Part shown: positions 16,787 to 25,009 of the stretch, piece after piece
How the letters are laid out: the number at the start of each line of letters is the position of its first letter
How positions within the stretch are numbered: the first letter of the stretch is position 1
The notes under the pieces: model-generated
Databases searched by the model: none
Told to the model about the DNA's origin: nothing
Seen by the model: only the letters and a program-made list of their open reading frames with translations
Translations under genes and position numbers: made by a program
From: Desulfocapsa sp.
Lineage (GTDB): Bacteria; Desulfobacterota; Desulfobulbia; Desulfobulbales; Desulfocapsaceae
NCBI GenBank assembly: GCA_016765495.1
Contig: JAESPV010000021.1
Span: forward strand, 127,679 to 166,759
Direction: 5' to 3'
DNA: 39,081 nt

Positions 16787-19348
16787 ATGTCAAAACTTCG
16801 TGCTCAAAGAGAAGCTCTCGAGGAACTGTGGAAGAAGGGCCTGAAGGGTCAGGCCCTTTTATCCGAACAGAGCCGTTTTGTTGATGAATTTATAGCTCGG
16901 CAGTTTGAGAGTGTTGCGGATGCCTCTGCTGCTGAATCGGTGGCTGTTGTAGCCCTTGGAGGCTATGGGCGAAGTGAACTTTTTCCTTATTCTGATATTG
17001 ATCTGCTGATTTTGTTTCGTGAAGATGCAAAAGAGGAGATGAAAAAGGTTGCAAACGGTGTGCTCTATCCTCTTTGGGACACAGGTCTTGATGTGGGCCA
17101 TGGTGTACGAACGATTGATGAGTGTTTAAGCTTTGCCAGGGAAGATTTTTTCTTTCAGGTTGCCATGCTTGATGCACGTTTGCTGGTTGGCTCCAAAGCT
17201 CTTTTTGATGAACTCCTTCTGCGCTACCGAACAGATTTTATAGAAGGTGTGCGGGGTGAATTCGTTGATGCTATGAAACGTTTTCGTGCTGCGCGGCGAA
17301 AAAAATATGGCAGCCACAGTTACTTGCTTGAACCAAATATTAAAGAAAGTAAGGGGGGAATGCGTGATATCCAGGCCATGCTCTGGACGGCCATTGTCGT
17401 TTTTGGCTTGCAGGATATTGAGGCGATCACAAATGCTGGGATTCTTCAAGAAGAAGAAAAGATAGCCTTTCTCGATTCCTGGAATATGCTTAGCAGGGTA
17501 CGTAATCGTCTTCATTATATAAGTGGACGAAAAAACGATCAGCTTTACTTTGAACAGCAGGAGCAGGTTGCCGAGGCCTTTGAATATCAAAACAGAGGCG
17601 GTGTTCTAGGTGTTGAAAAATTCATGCGGGATCTGTACGGTCACCTGCAGGTGATTGCAGTGAGCACCGATCTCTTTTTTGATCACGTTGATGATGTGCT
17701 TGGGTTGGCGGGAACTGCAGGGAGCACAAAAAGAATTATTGAAAAAGGAATTGAAGTTCGGAATAATCGAATTCATCTCACGGCTGCAGAATCTGATCTT
17801 GCAGCCCGGCCTTACCTGTTGATGCGTTGTTTTCTGGCCTCAGCGAAAACCGGTTTCCCCATTCATCATAGATCCCGGAAATTGATCGTCAGCAGCCTTG
17901 GTCTGGTCACTGATAAGGTTCGTTGTTCAACCAGGATGTCGAAACCCTTTTTGGAGATTCTTGAATCTGGCAAGAGTATTCTGAGCCTCCTTGAGACAAT
18001 GCTTGAAACTGGGTTGCTTTCTGCGTATATCCCTGAGTTCTTGCGAATTGAGTCTTTGGTACAACATGATATTTATCATATTTATACGGTGGACAGACAC
18101 CTTTTGCAGAGTGTGGCTGATCTGCGGGAAGCAACAAAAAGTGAAGAATCTGTTTATCTGAGTATTGCATCTCCTCATATTTTGTATCTTGCAACTTTGC
18201 TTCATGATATTGGCAAGGGAACAGGAAAAGATCACTCCAAAATGGGGGCAGAAATTGTCGGCCCCATTGGGCAGCGGCTTGGGCTTGGTGATGCCGAGTG
18301 TTCCTGCCTTACCTTTGTTGTTCGATTCCATCTTTTTATGCCCGAAAATGCATTACGCAGAGATTTGAACGATCAGGTTTTTATTAAACGTTGTGCGGAA
18401 AAGATTAAGGATACCGAAAGACTTGCAATGCTTTATCTGCTTTCAGTTGCAGATTCCCATGCCACGGGGCCATCGGCATGGAGTGACTGGAAGGGTATGC
18501 TTCTCTATGAAATGTATATGAAGATACATCCCTATCTCCAGTTTTCTGCTCCTGATGAGATTATTCACCAAGTGGATCAGGGAGTGGATTGGTTGCGTGA
18601 GCAGGTGGAAGAGCAACTTGGCCCAGAGAAGGGGAGATGTTTTGCTACGGAGGATTTACCAGCAGATTATCTCTTAAGCTTTACTCCTGAACGTGTTGCT
18701 GCACATCTTCGAATGCATCGGGAACACTTGAAAGTATTGCAGCAGAAGGCATTGATCTTTCCGCAAAAAATACAGACACAATGGTTGCTTCTGATTATGT
18801 CACAAGATCGAAGCGGGCTTCTTGCCAAGATCTGCGGAGTGCTTAGTCTGCATAACCTTTCAGTGCTTAACGCTCAGATTTTCACCTGGAAGGATGGAAC
18901 TGCTGTTGATGTGCTTGAGGTACGCCCCGAAGATAACGTTTTGTATGAGGAAAAGGATTGGCAGGCGATAAATGATGATTTGAATTTGGCTTTAAATCAT
19001 CGCCTTGGTCTTGGTCATAGGTTGTACAAAAAACTCTCAGCAGGATTTGGCCGGCGCAGACTTCCGAAGGGAAGCAGTGAAACGCGGGTGGTGATTGATA
19101 ACGATTCCTCAGAACAATATACCATTGTCGAGGTGTATTCTGCTGATAATCCCGGGCAGTTGTATCGTATAACTCAGATTTTAGCTGACTTTGGAATTAA
19201 TATCTATCGTGCTTATATTGCAACTGAAGTTTCGCAACTGATTGATGTTTTCTACGTGCTGGATAACAGGTCAGAGAAGATTGTTGATTCGACCTTTATC
19301 CAGGAAATCAGCGATGGTCTTCTGTATGGAATAGGGAACGGGAGTTGA
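16787..19348 (+). CDS. glnD: [Protein-PII] uridylyltransferase/uridylyl-removing enzyme
   Basis: Glutamine sensor that uridylylates PII when glutamine is low and removes UMP when it is high. The 853-residue protein has the full domain order. The nucleotidyltransferase comes first, with GGYGRSELFPYSDIDLLIL (about residues 57-75). The HD phosphohydrolase domain follows, with the metal site LLHDIGKGTGKDHSKMG (about residues 470-487). Two C-terminal ACT domains come last, beginning near residues 665 (WLLLIMSQDRSGLLAKI) and 778 (YTIVEVYSADNPGQLYRI). Its position directly after glnB matches its substrate. There is no sign of truncation. Confidence 0.96.
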   Translation: MSKLRAQREALEELWKKGLKGQALLSEQSRFVDEFIARQFESVADASAAESVAVVALGGYGRSELFPYSDIDLLILFREDAKEEMKKVANGVLYPLWDTGLDVGHGVRTIDECLSFAREDFFFQVAMLDARLLVGSKALFDELLLRYRTDFIEGVRGEFVDAMKRFRAARRKKYGSHSYLLEPNIKESKGGMRDIQAMLWTAIVVFGLQDIEAITNAGILQEEEKIAFLDSWNMLSRVRNRLHYISGRKNDQLYFEQQEQVAEAFEYQNRGGVLGVEKFMRDLYGHLQVIAVSTDLFFDHVDDVLGLAGTAGSTKRIIEKGIEVRNNRIHLTAAESDLAARPYLLMRCFLASAKTGFPIHHRSRKLIVSSLGLVTDKVRCSTRMSKPFLEILESGKSILSLLETMLETGLLSAYIPEFLRIESLVQHDIYHIYTVDRHLLQSVADLREATKSEESVYLSIASPHILYLATLLHDIGKGTGKDHSKMGAEIVGPIGQRLGLGDAECSCLTFVVRFHLFMPENALRRDLNDQVFIKRCAEKIKDTERLAMLYLLSVADSHATGPSAWSDWKGMLLYEMYMKIHPYLQFSAPDEIIHQVDQGVDWLREQVEEQLGPEKGRCFATEDLPADYLLSFTPERVAAHLRMHREHLKVLQQKALIFPQKIQTQWLLLIMSQDRSGLLAKICGVLSLHNLSVLNAQIFTWKDGTAVDVLEVRPEDNVLYEEKDWQAINDDLNLALNHRLGLGHRLYKKLSAGFGRRRLPKGSSETRVVIDNDSSEQYTIVEVYSADNPGQLYRITQILADFGINIYRAYIATEVSQLIDVFYVLDNRSEKIVDSTFIQEISDGLLYGIGNGS

Positions 19349-19546
19349 GGGGGGAGAGTACAAATATGTAAACAATTGTTTTTTTATGTTATTTGTTGGC
19401 GCAAAATGGTAAATAAGTCGGTATTGTTTAAGTACTTTATGTAGAGTGGAAATACAGGTAAAAACCCATAGGGGGAATTTCTTTTATTCGTCCGTAATGA
19501 ACGGAAATGAAAGAGGTATATTCAACTTCAGCAAGGAGATTATGAA

Positions 19547-20875
19547 ATGACCAGAGATGAAATTATGAGAACCATTGAGGAGGAAAATATTCACTATTTC
19601 CGCCTCCAGTTTGTTGATATTTTCGGTTTTATGAAAAATGTAGCTATTCCAAAGAGCCAGATCGAGAAAGCCCTTGATGGTATGATGATGTTTGATGGTT
19701 CCTCCATTGATGGTTTTGTTCGAATCAATGAGTCAGATATGTATCTCAAGCCTGACTATGATACGTTTACCGTTCTTCCCTGGAGAAATCAGGAAGGTGT
19801 TGCCGCAGCAAGAATTATTTGTGATGTGGCCAAATCTGATGGGACTCCTTTTGAAGGCTGTCCACGTAACAACTTAAAACGTGTTCTCGCTGAAGCCAAA
19901 GAACTGGGCTACACCATGAACGTAGGCACTGAGGCCGAATTCTTTCTCTTTGAAAAAGATGATGAAGGCCGTGCCACTACGATTACCAATGATGTTGCCG
20001 GATACTTCAGCCTTGATCCAGAAGATACGGGCAATGATTGTCGGCGTGAGATCATCGAGACCCTTGAACAAATGGGTTTTGAGATTGAAGCATCCCACCA
20101 CGAAGTTGCAGAAGGTCAACACGAGATTAATTTTAAATACTCTGATGCGTTAACAGCTGCTGATAATACCATCACTTTTAAGTGGGTGGTTAAATCCGTT
20201 GCTGCTCGTTATGGCCTCTATGCCACCTTTATGCCAAAGCCAATTTTTGGTATTAATGGATCTGGTATGCATACCAACCAGTCATTGTTTAATGCAGATG
20301 GAACCAATGCATTTTTTGAAGAGGATGCTCCGCTTCAACTCTCTGAAGTTGCATACCAGTATATAGCCGGTGCATTGAAAAATGCCCGTGGTTTTGCAGC
20401 AGTAACCAATCCATTGGTAAACTCTTACAAGCGCCTTGTTCCAGGTTACGAAGCTCCTGTTTATGCAGCATGGTCTGCATCGAATCGTTCAGCACTTGTT
20501 CGTATTCCGGCCTCTCGTGGACTTAGTACCCGTACAGAGATTCGTTGCCCCGATCCAACCTGCAATCCATATCTTGCTCTTGCCATGATGTTAAATTCAG
20601 GTCTTGACGGTGTGAAGAATAAGCTGACTCCACCTCCTTCCGTTGATAAAGACATCTTTAAAATGAGTCCTGCTGAGATGGAAGAGGTTGGTATTAAGGT
20701 TATGCCTGGAAGTCTTAAGGAGGCCATTGAAGAACTTAAAAAGAACCCCATTGCCGAGGCTACCCTCGGGTCTCATATCTTCAATAAATATATTGAGGCT
20801 AAAGAAGATGAGTGGGATCGTTACCGTACCGCAGTTACCGATTGGGAGCTTGAGGAGTACCTTGATATTTATTAG
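19547..20875 (+). CDS. glnA: Glutamine synthetase type I
   Basis: Makes glutamine from glutamate, ammonia and ATP. It is a dodecameric cytoplasmic enzyme. The 442-residue protein has MMFDGSSIDGF near the N-terminus, the metal-ligand stretches NVGTEAEFFLF and EVAEGQHEINFKY, NGSGMHTNQSLF with the catalytic-site histidine, and SASNRSALVRIP. Where adenylylated enzymes have a tyrosine in the N-L-Y-D-L-P region, this protein has phenylalanine (DKDIFKMSP, Phe371). Together with its short length, this suggests the unadenylylated GSI-alpha type, regulated by feedback rather than GlnE. A good AAGGAG precedes the ATG. No sigma-54 site was found upstream. Confidence 0.96.
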   Translation: MTRDEIMRTIEEENIHYFRLQFVDIFGFMKNVAIPKSQIEKALDGMMMFDGSSIDGFVRINESDMYLKPDYDTFTVLPWRNQEGVAAARIICDVAKSDGTPFEGCPRNNLKRVLAEAKELGYTMNVGTEAEFFLFEKDDEGRATTITNDVAGYFSLDPEDTGNDCRREIIETLEQMGFEIEASHHEVAEGQHEINFKYSDALTAADNTITFKWVVKSVAARYGLYATFMPKPIFGINGSGMHTNQSLFNADGTNAFFEEDAPLQLSEVAYQYIAGALKNARGFAAVTNPLVNSYKRLVPGYEAPVYAAWSASNRSALVRIPASRGLSTRTEIRCPDPTCNPYLALAMMLNSGLDGVKNKLTPPPSVDKDIFKMSPAEMEEVGIKVMPGSLKEAIEELKKNPIAEATLGSHIFNKYIEAKEDEWDRYRTAVTDWELEEYLDIY

Positions 20876-20931
20876 TTGGTTTTTAGGTAATCCGTTTTTA
20901 CATGGTCTTGAATAGGCCCTTGTGAAGGCAA

Positions 20932-20976
20932 TAAAAAAAAAGCCATGTGGATCTTGATCTACATGGCTTTTTTTTG
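20932..20976 (+). terminator. Bidirectional terminator after glnA
   Basis: A 13-bp stem (20941-20953 with 20956-20968, one G-T pair) has a TT loop. It is flanked by an A-tract on the left and a T-tract on the right, so it can terminate transcription on either strand. Confidence 0.93.
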
Positions 20977-21189
20977 CATTTAGTCACTCTATTGATATCT
21001 TCAGGCAGATTGAAAAAGAAAGAATGCACTTGTGGTAACTATGTTCAGTGAATAGTTTTTAGGTGTTGGCTGTTGTTTTTGACTTTAGAATAAGCATTTT
21101 GACTATTTACATAGAAAGTTAGGTGTGATATGTTGGTGACAGTAGGGTATTCTTTTTAAATGCAGGATCATATCGCTATAGGTGCAAAG
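20977..21189. other. Intergenic region glnA/PEP-CTERM gene
   Basis: Together with the terminator this makes a 314-bp gap without a gene. Two TTGACT hexamers (near 21079 and 21103) could be -35 elements for the PEP-CTERM gene, but no well-spaced -10 box was found. Nothing else recognisable is present. Confidence 0.5.
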
Positions 21190-21903
21190 ATGAAAAAGAA
21201 AAATTTACTGGTTGTGTTGTTGGGAACGTTCAGTCTGGCATTATTAGGGGTTGCTCAAGGAGCGACTGTGAATATCTTTGAAAATGCCGGGACTGTTGAG
21301 TATGTTGATTCTATAACAGGATATGGAACAACTGGATATGATATGACAGGAATGGAAGTAACTGTCAATTATTGGAATGGCGGTTCGCAGTTGGTTTCCT
21401 GGGATGCTGATGGCGCTGGAACTGGTGCCAATGGTACAGACTGGTCTCTCACTATGAATGACCCAGCCCTTTCGACTTATTATTCAAGTCACTGGGTTTT
21501 TGATACAAGCGGTAGTGCTCTGATTGAGAGTATTGTTTTGAATGGTTTTGCTCATAATGTTGTTTTTGATAACGATGAAACCAGTTTTCCGGGGACTCCA
21601 GGATCAGCTTGGGGGAATCCGTTGCAGACTGATTATTATGCAACGAACACCAGTTATGTTGGTAATATAGATGTTACATATTTTGGTCATGTAGCCATTA
21701 CAGGGAGTACCGCATTTGGTGATCTCTACCAAGGTATGTCAATAAGTTTTGAGTCGGGTGCATTTGAAGCTGGCGATACCTTTACTTTTTACCAGGATAC
21801 CGACAATATAGTTAATCCCGTGCCGGAGCCTGCCACAATGCTCTTGTTTGGTGTGGGTGTTCTCGGTCTGGTTGGTCGTCGGTTCTGGAAAAAGAAGAAC
21901 TGA
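21190..21903 (+). CDS. PEP-CTERM sorting-domain exported protein
   Basis: A 237-residue exported protein with an N-terminal signal peptide (MKKKNLLVVLLGTFSLALLG, likely cleaved after AQGA). Its C-terminal PEP-CTERM signal reads VPEPATMLLFGVGVLGL, followed by a VGRR and lysine-rich end. PEP-CTERM proteins are cut and transferred by an exosortase (EpsH/XrtA), usually in organisms making exopolysaccharide. The central region is rich in Gly, Thr, Asp and aromatic residues and was not recognised. The ATG at 21190 is preferred over one 30 bp upstream because the signal peptide begins there and AGGTG lies ahead of it. No exosortase gene is in the window. Confidence 0.9.
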   Translation: MKKKNLLVVLLGTFSLALLGVAQGATVNIFENAGTVEYVDSITGYGTTGYDMTGMEVTVNYWNGGSQLVSWDADGAGTGANGTDWSLTMNDPALSTYYSSHWVFDTSGSALIESIVLNGFAHNVVFDNDETSFPGTPGSAWGNPLQTDYYATNTSYVGNIDVTYFGHVAITGSTAFGDLYQGMSISFESGAFEAGDTFTFYQDTDNIVNPVPEPATMLLFGVGVLGLVGRRFWKKKN

Positions 21904-21930
21904 TTCTCTCTCATTAAAGCGTTGTAATAG

Positions 21931-21969
21931 GGTGTAGAGCTTTTTAATAAGCTTTGCACCTTTTTTTTT
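21931..21969 (+). terminator. Terminator after the PEP-CTERM gene
   Basis: A 12-bp stem (21931-21942 with 21949-21960, two G-T pairs) has a 6-base loop and is followed by nine T residues. It ends the rightward transcript just before the convergent kinase gene's stop codon at 21971. Confidence 0.9.
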
Positions 21970-21970
21970 G

Positions 21971-22867
21971 TCAGCGTATATATTGTTCAAGTAATTTTGT
22001 CGTTACTGGAAGCAACTGCAGATCACGAGGGGTTGTCAATTTGACAATATTTATTGATTGGGCAAGAGTTGAAAGGGAATGAAATAGTCGTTTATGATCT
22101 GAATCTTGTAGTGCATCATAATATTTGGCAAAATATTGTCCACCAAGTAGACAGAGCATTTTTTCTGACTCTTTCATTTCGTGCAAGGCGATTGTGTCTC
22201 CACGTTCCAGTAGTATAATTGTTTGCAAAGGAATATGTTCATTCTTAAACTGCTCATGGGCAGGCAGGATATGTTTAGGGAGAATGGGAGATACAAGGGA
22301 AAGTTCGTCGGGAGTGTGTCCAATAGCACGGACAGCATCTGCCCACAATCTTAGGCGGGGCACCCCCGGAAGAACTTGGGTGCCAGAGGGATCATTCAGC
22401 AAAAGGGCAGTGACATCGTCACAAATAAAGTTATGCCCCTCTGAGAGAAGAGCAGCAGTAAGAGTTGATTTTCCCATACCCTTTTGTCCCAAAAGAACCA
22501 GTGCTTTTCCGTTTATCTCAACGCTGCTACCATGAAGAACCACGTGTTGCTGTTGGTGGAGGATTGCCGCAATTGCCATTCCATAGAAAGGTTGTGCTTT
22601 TAGCGTGGATATTGAGTCAGCTCCAGACTCTGGTGTGATAAAAATCTCTCGGCCTCGGATAATTTTGTAAGATGCTACTCCACGCCAATGGATTGTCAGG
22701 CCATTGGCTAGCTTGTCGATGGAAACGCCTTCTTTGGGAGTGGTTCGAGGAGGGGAGACTGGTGCTAAATGGATGGAAACTTTGGTGTCCTCCTTGGGGA
22801 TTTGAATGAATCCCGGAAGAGCTATAGCAGATTTTATTCCAAACCCATACGCTGAATAGAAATACAA
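21971..22867 (-). CDS. HPr-kinase-like protein of a lasso-peptide cluster (K)
   Basis: A 298-residue protein related to the C-terminal kinase domain of HPr kinase/phosphorylase. It has the P-loop GQKGMGKST (residues 127-135), an upstream LHGSSVEI strand (His112) and a CDD metal-binding pair (150-151). HPr-kinase-like proteins of this kind phosphorylate a serine near the C-terminus of some lasso precursors (the paeninodin system). There is no PTS or HPr gene near. The start is a TTG preceded by AAGGA at a 6-base spacing, 55 bp after the precursor stop. The likely substrate is the precursor directly upstream, whose core ends in Pro-Cys-Ser-Pro. HPr-kinase-related proteins also occur in exosortase/polysaccharide loci, so the role is inferred from this cluster. 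Confidence 0.8.
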   Translation of the reverse strand: MYFYSAYGFGIKSAIALPGFIQIPKEDTKVSIHLAPVSPPRTTPKEGVSIDKLANGLTIHWRGVASYKIIRGREIFITPESGADSISTLKAQPFYGMAIAAILHQQQHVVLHGSSVEINGKALVLLGQKGMGKSTLTAALLSEGHNFICDDVTALLLNDPSGTQVLPGVPRLRLWADAVRAIGHTPDELSLVSPILPKHILPAHEQFKNEHIPLQTIILLERGDTIALHEMKESEKMLCLLGGQYFAKYYDALQDSDHKRLFHSLSTLAQSINIVKLTTPRDLQLLPVTTKLLEQYIR

Positions 22868-22922
22868 CAGGGATCCTTAAGAAGTTAGGTGGTGAGAGGC
22901 AAAACAGTAACAGGATACTGCA

Positions 22923-23111
22923 CTATGGACTACATGGGTCAATACCATGCCCAGGTCCCATAGCATCACAACTTTGTTGGGTTTCATTACCTTGTGTTAG
23001 CTCAGCAGCTTTGCCGAGTATGGTCAGTGTGGGTGCACAGTAGGCTAATTTAGAATTATATTCAGTGCTGTCTAGTGTTGCATGCGACTGCCTGTCCGGT
23101 CGTTTTTGCAT
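22923..23111 (-). CDS. Lasso-peptide precursor (A), predicted class III core
   Basis: A 62-residue precursor. Its 40-residue leader contains the lasso recognition motif YxxPxLxxxGxxxxLT, seen as YCAPTLTILGKAAELTQ (residues 24-40), with threonine at -2. The predicted 22-residue core begins GNETQQSCD and continues AMGPGHGIDPCSP. Gly1 and Asp9 are correctly placed for a nine-residue macrolactam. Cys8 in the ring and Cys20 in the tail could form the ring-tail disulfide of class III lasso peptides such as BI-32169. The start at 23111 is chosen because GGAG lies 9 bases ahead of it and it falls after the stop of the cyclase gene. A GTG at 23144 would add 11 residues inside that gene. Confidence 0.88.
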   Translation of the reverse strand: MQKRPDRQSHATLDSTEYNSKLAYCAPTLTILGKAAELTQGNETQQSCDAMGPGHGIDPCSP

Positions 23112-23125
23112 AACCTGTTTCTCCG

Positions 23126-25009
23126 TTATTGATTTGATAACCACTGGGAAAGTGAAATACTCCTTAATAAAAATCCAAGATCCATTAAGGATGTTTTTGA
23201 CGGTTCCCTTTGGAATGAATCACATATGTTAAGGAATTCTTCTTTGTTTAAATAATCGTATGATTGTTGAGAAGTTTTGTCAATATTAAATTGTAGCCAC
23301 GCCTTTCCTGTTGTGGAAAAGATGTGTGTCATATTGGGAGTGAAATTAGTTTTTGATTTTCTTCCAGCGATACGGGTTGGAAGAATTGATTGTAATGATT
23401 TCCTGACGATATTACGGTTGAATCCATTACTCCGTTTTTGCTCAGCAGGTAAGGCCAAACAAAATTCTATCAGGCGTTTGTCGAAGAAAGGATAGCAGCC
23501 GATCAGGTCGTGTTGTATGCACTGTCTTTCTAATACCTCAAGAGCAAGAGGATGTAGTGGCTGGGTGATGGCACTCATATGGTGTTCGTATTCTTTCTGT
23601 CCGGCATTTGGCCGGTCAGTTTCAGCTTGTAACAGCCGGCTCCTGATAGTGTTTCGTTTTTCAAAGGACGGATTGAGTCTGCTAAGTGTTTTTATAAAAT
23701 GGTTGGGTTGAAAAGTCACTGGTATGAGGGCAGACGCGCGGTATAACGTACAATTCCAACAGATCCTGAGCAGATTTTTTAAGGTTCTGTTTAGGGAAGG
23801 AGTGTTTCCTATCAGATAGCATTCTTTTAGAAGGCGAAACCACTTCCCCTGTAACAGGAGTTCAGGAAGTAGGCCTGAGCCATGAGATACGGCTGAATCG
23901 CCATCATGACCATCCAGCAGTATCCGTACCCCTTGCTGTCTGGCAATAGCCATAAGTTCCCAGCCCATAAAAATATGAGGAGCCCAGAACGGTTCATCTT
24001 CTGACTGGGTGATCCGATCGTAAGCAACACTTGGATTGATTCTGTCTGCACAAATAAAATGAGGAGTGACTTCGTATCGATTCAAAACAGATTGGAAAAA
24101 TTGTCTTTCGTCACATATAGATATCTCATTGAAAATACCTGAAAAAGTATGCAGCTGGTCAGGTAGCTGATGTCGAAGAGGGCCGGCAGTCATACAGACG
24201 ATGGATGATGAGTCTATTCCTCCACTAAGGAAAGAACCTACAGGAAAGTTTGAGCGTAGACGGCAGCGGGTTGCCTCTTTGAAGATTGAGTAGAACTGTT
24301 CTTCATATACAAACGTGCTGGAGCCGGAAATTTGAGCAGGTTGAGGCTCCCAATACTTGTAAAGCAGGCTCTTTCCAGGATTGATTTCAAGGAAATGACC
24401 GGGAGGAAGACGAAGGATGTTATTATAAAATGTTGACTCATTCTCTGTTACGATACAAGTCAAATAGTCTGCAATTCGATCTTCATTGATGCCACCTCTG
24501 TCTATGGGGAGCGCTAAAAGACCTTTGATTTCAGATGCGAAAGCAAAGAAGGTATCTGTTAAGATATAATAAAATGGTTTGATCCCCATGTGGTCTCGGG
24601 CGCAAAAAAGTTTTTGTGCACAATCATCCCAAATAGCAAAAGCGAAATCACCAAGAAGGTGTTGGATGCAATCATTACCCCATTTTGCATATGCTGCAAG
24701 AATAAGGTCGCTATCTGTTGTTTTTGCAGGAATACGATTCCACCCTGTTTGTTCTGTGAGTTCTTCCCTGTTGTCAATACGCCCATGCCAAGTAATAAAT
24801 AGTTTTTTATCGCAGGTTTTGTTTGGCAATGTTTCAAGCAGCGATTCCTGCGTGTCATGGAGCATGCAGTGGATGAGACCAATATTGGATGACTTTAGAT
24901 AGGAGCTGCCATCGGATCCTCTATGAGAAAGAGCAGAACTGATAGCCTTGAGTTGCGTAGGGTCAACTGGTTGGGAGTCTCGGTGAAAAATCCCTCCTAT
25001 TCCACTCAT
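23126..25009 (-). CDS. Lasso-peptide lactam synthetase (C), asparagine-synthase-like
   Basis: A 627-residue homologue of asparagine synthetase B. It has the N-terminal Ntn-hydrolase-like domain (SGIGGIFHRD, then ALSHRGSDG) and the ATP-pyrophosphatase domain with SGGIDS at residues 262-267. Residue 2 is Ser, where true AsnB has the glutaminase Cys. Loss of glutaminase function is typical of lasso cyclases, which adenylate the ring Asp/Glu side chain and couple it to the core N-terminus. It overlaps the B2 gene by 4 bp (ATGA), and the precursor gene starts 14 bp after its stop. The neighbours B1, B2 and precursor make this reading much more likely than asparagine synthesis. Confidence 0.9.
   Translation of the reverse strand: MSGIGGIFHRDSQPVDPTQLKAISSALSHRGSDGSSYLKSSNIGLIHCMLHDTQESLLETLPNKTCDKKLFITWHGRIDNREELTEQTGWNRIPAKTTDSDLILAAYAKWGNDCIQHLLGDFAFAIWDDCAQKLFCARDHMGIKPFYYILTDTFFAFASEIKGLLALPIDRGGINEDRIADYLTCIVTENESTFYNNILRLPPGHFLEINPGKSLLYKYWEPQPAQISGSSTFVYEEQFYSIFKEATRCRLRSNFPVGSFLSGGIDSSSIVCMTAGPLRHQLPDQLHTFSGIFNEISICDERQFFQSVLNRYEVTPHFICADRINPSVAYDRITQSEDEPFWAPHIFMGWELMAIARQQGVRILLDGHDGDSAVSHGSGLLPELLLQGKWFRLLKECYLIGNTPSLNRTLKNLLRICWNCTLYRASALIPVTFQPNHFIKTLSRLNPSFEKRNTIRSRLLQAETDRPNAGQKEYEHHMSAITQPLHPLALEVLERQCIQHDLIGCYPFFDKRLIEFCLALPAEQKRSNGFNRNIVRKSLQSILPTRIAGRKSKTNFTPNMTHIFSTTGKAWLQFNIDKTSQQSYDYLNKEEFLNICDSFQREPSKTSLMDLGFLLRSISLSQWLSNQ

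Noticed and set aside
19397..19411. TGGCGC sequence upstream of glnA as a sigma-54 promoter
   Set aside because: The required TTGC-like -12 element is missing at the correct spacing.
23112..23144. GTG start extending the lasso precursor by 11 residues into the cyclase gene
   Set aside because: The ATG at 23111 has GGAG at a 9-base spacing and lies just after the cyclase stop; the longer form has no such site and an atypical leader length.
23126..25009. Asparagine synthetase (AsnB) for amino-acid synthesis
   Set aside because: The glutaminase Cys2 is absent and the gene is coupled to B1/B2-type genes and a lasso-type precursor.
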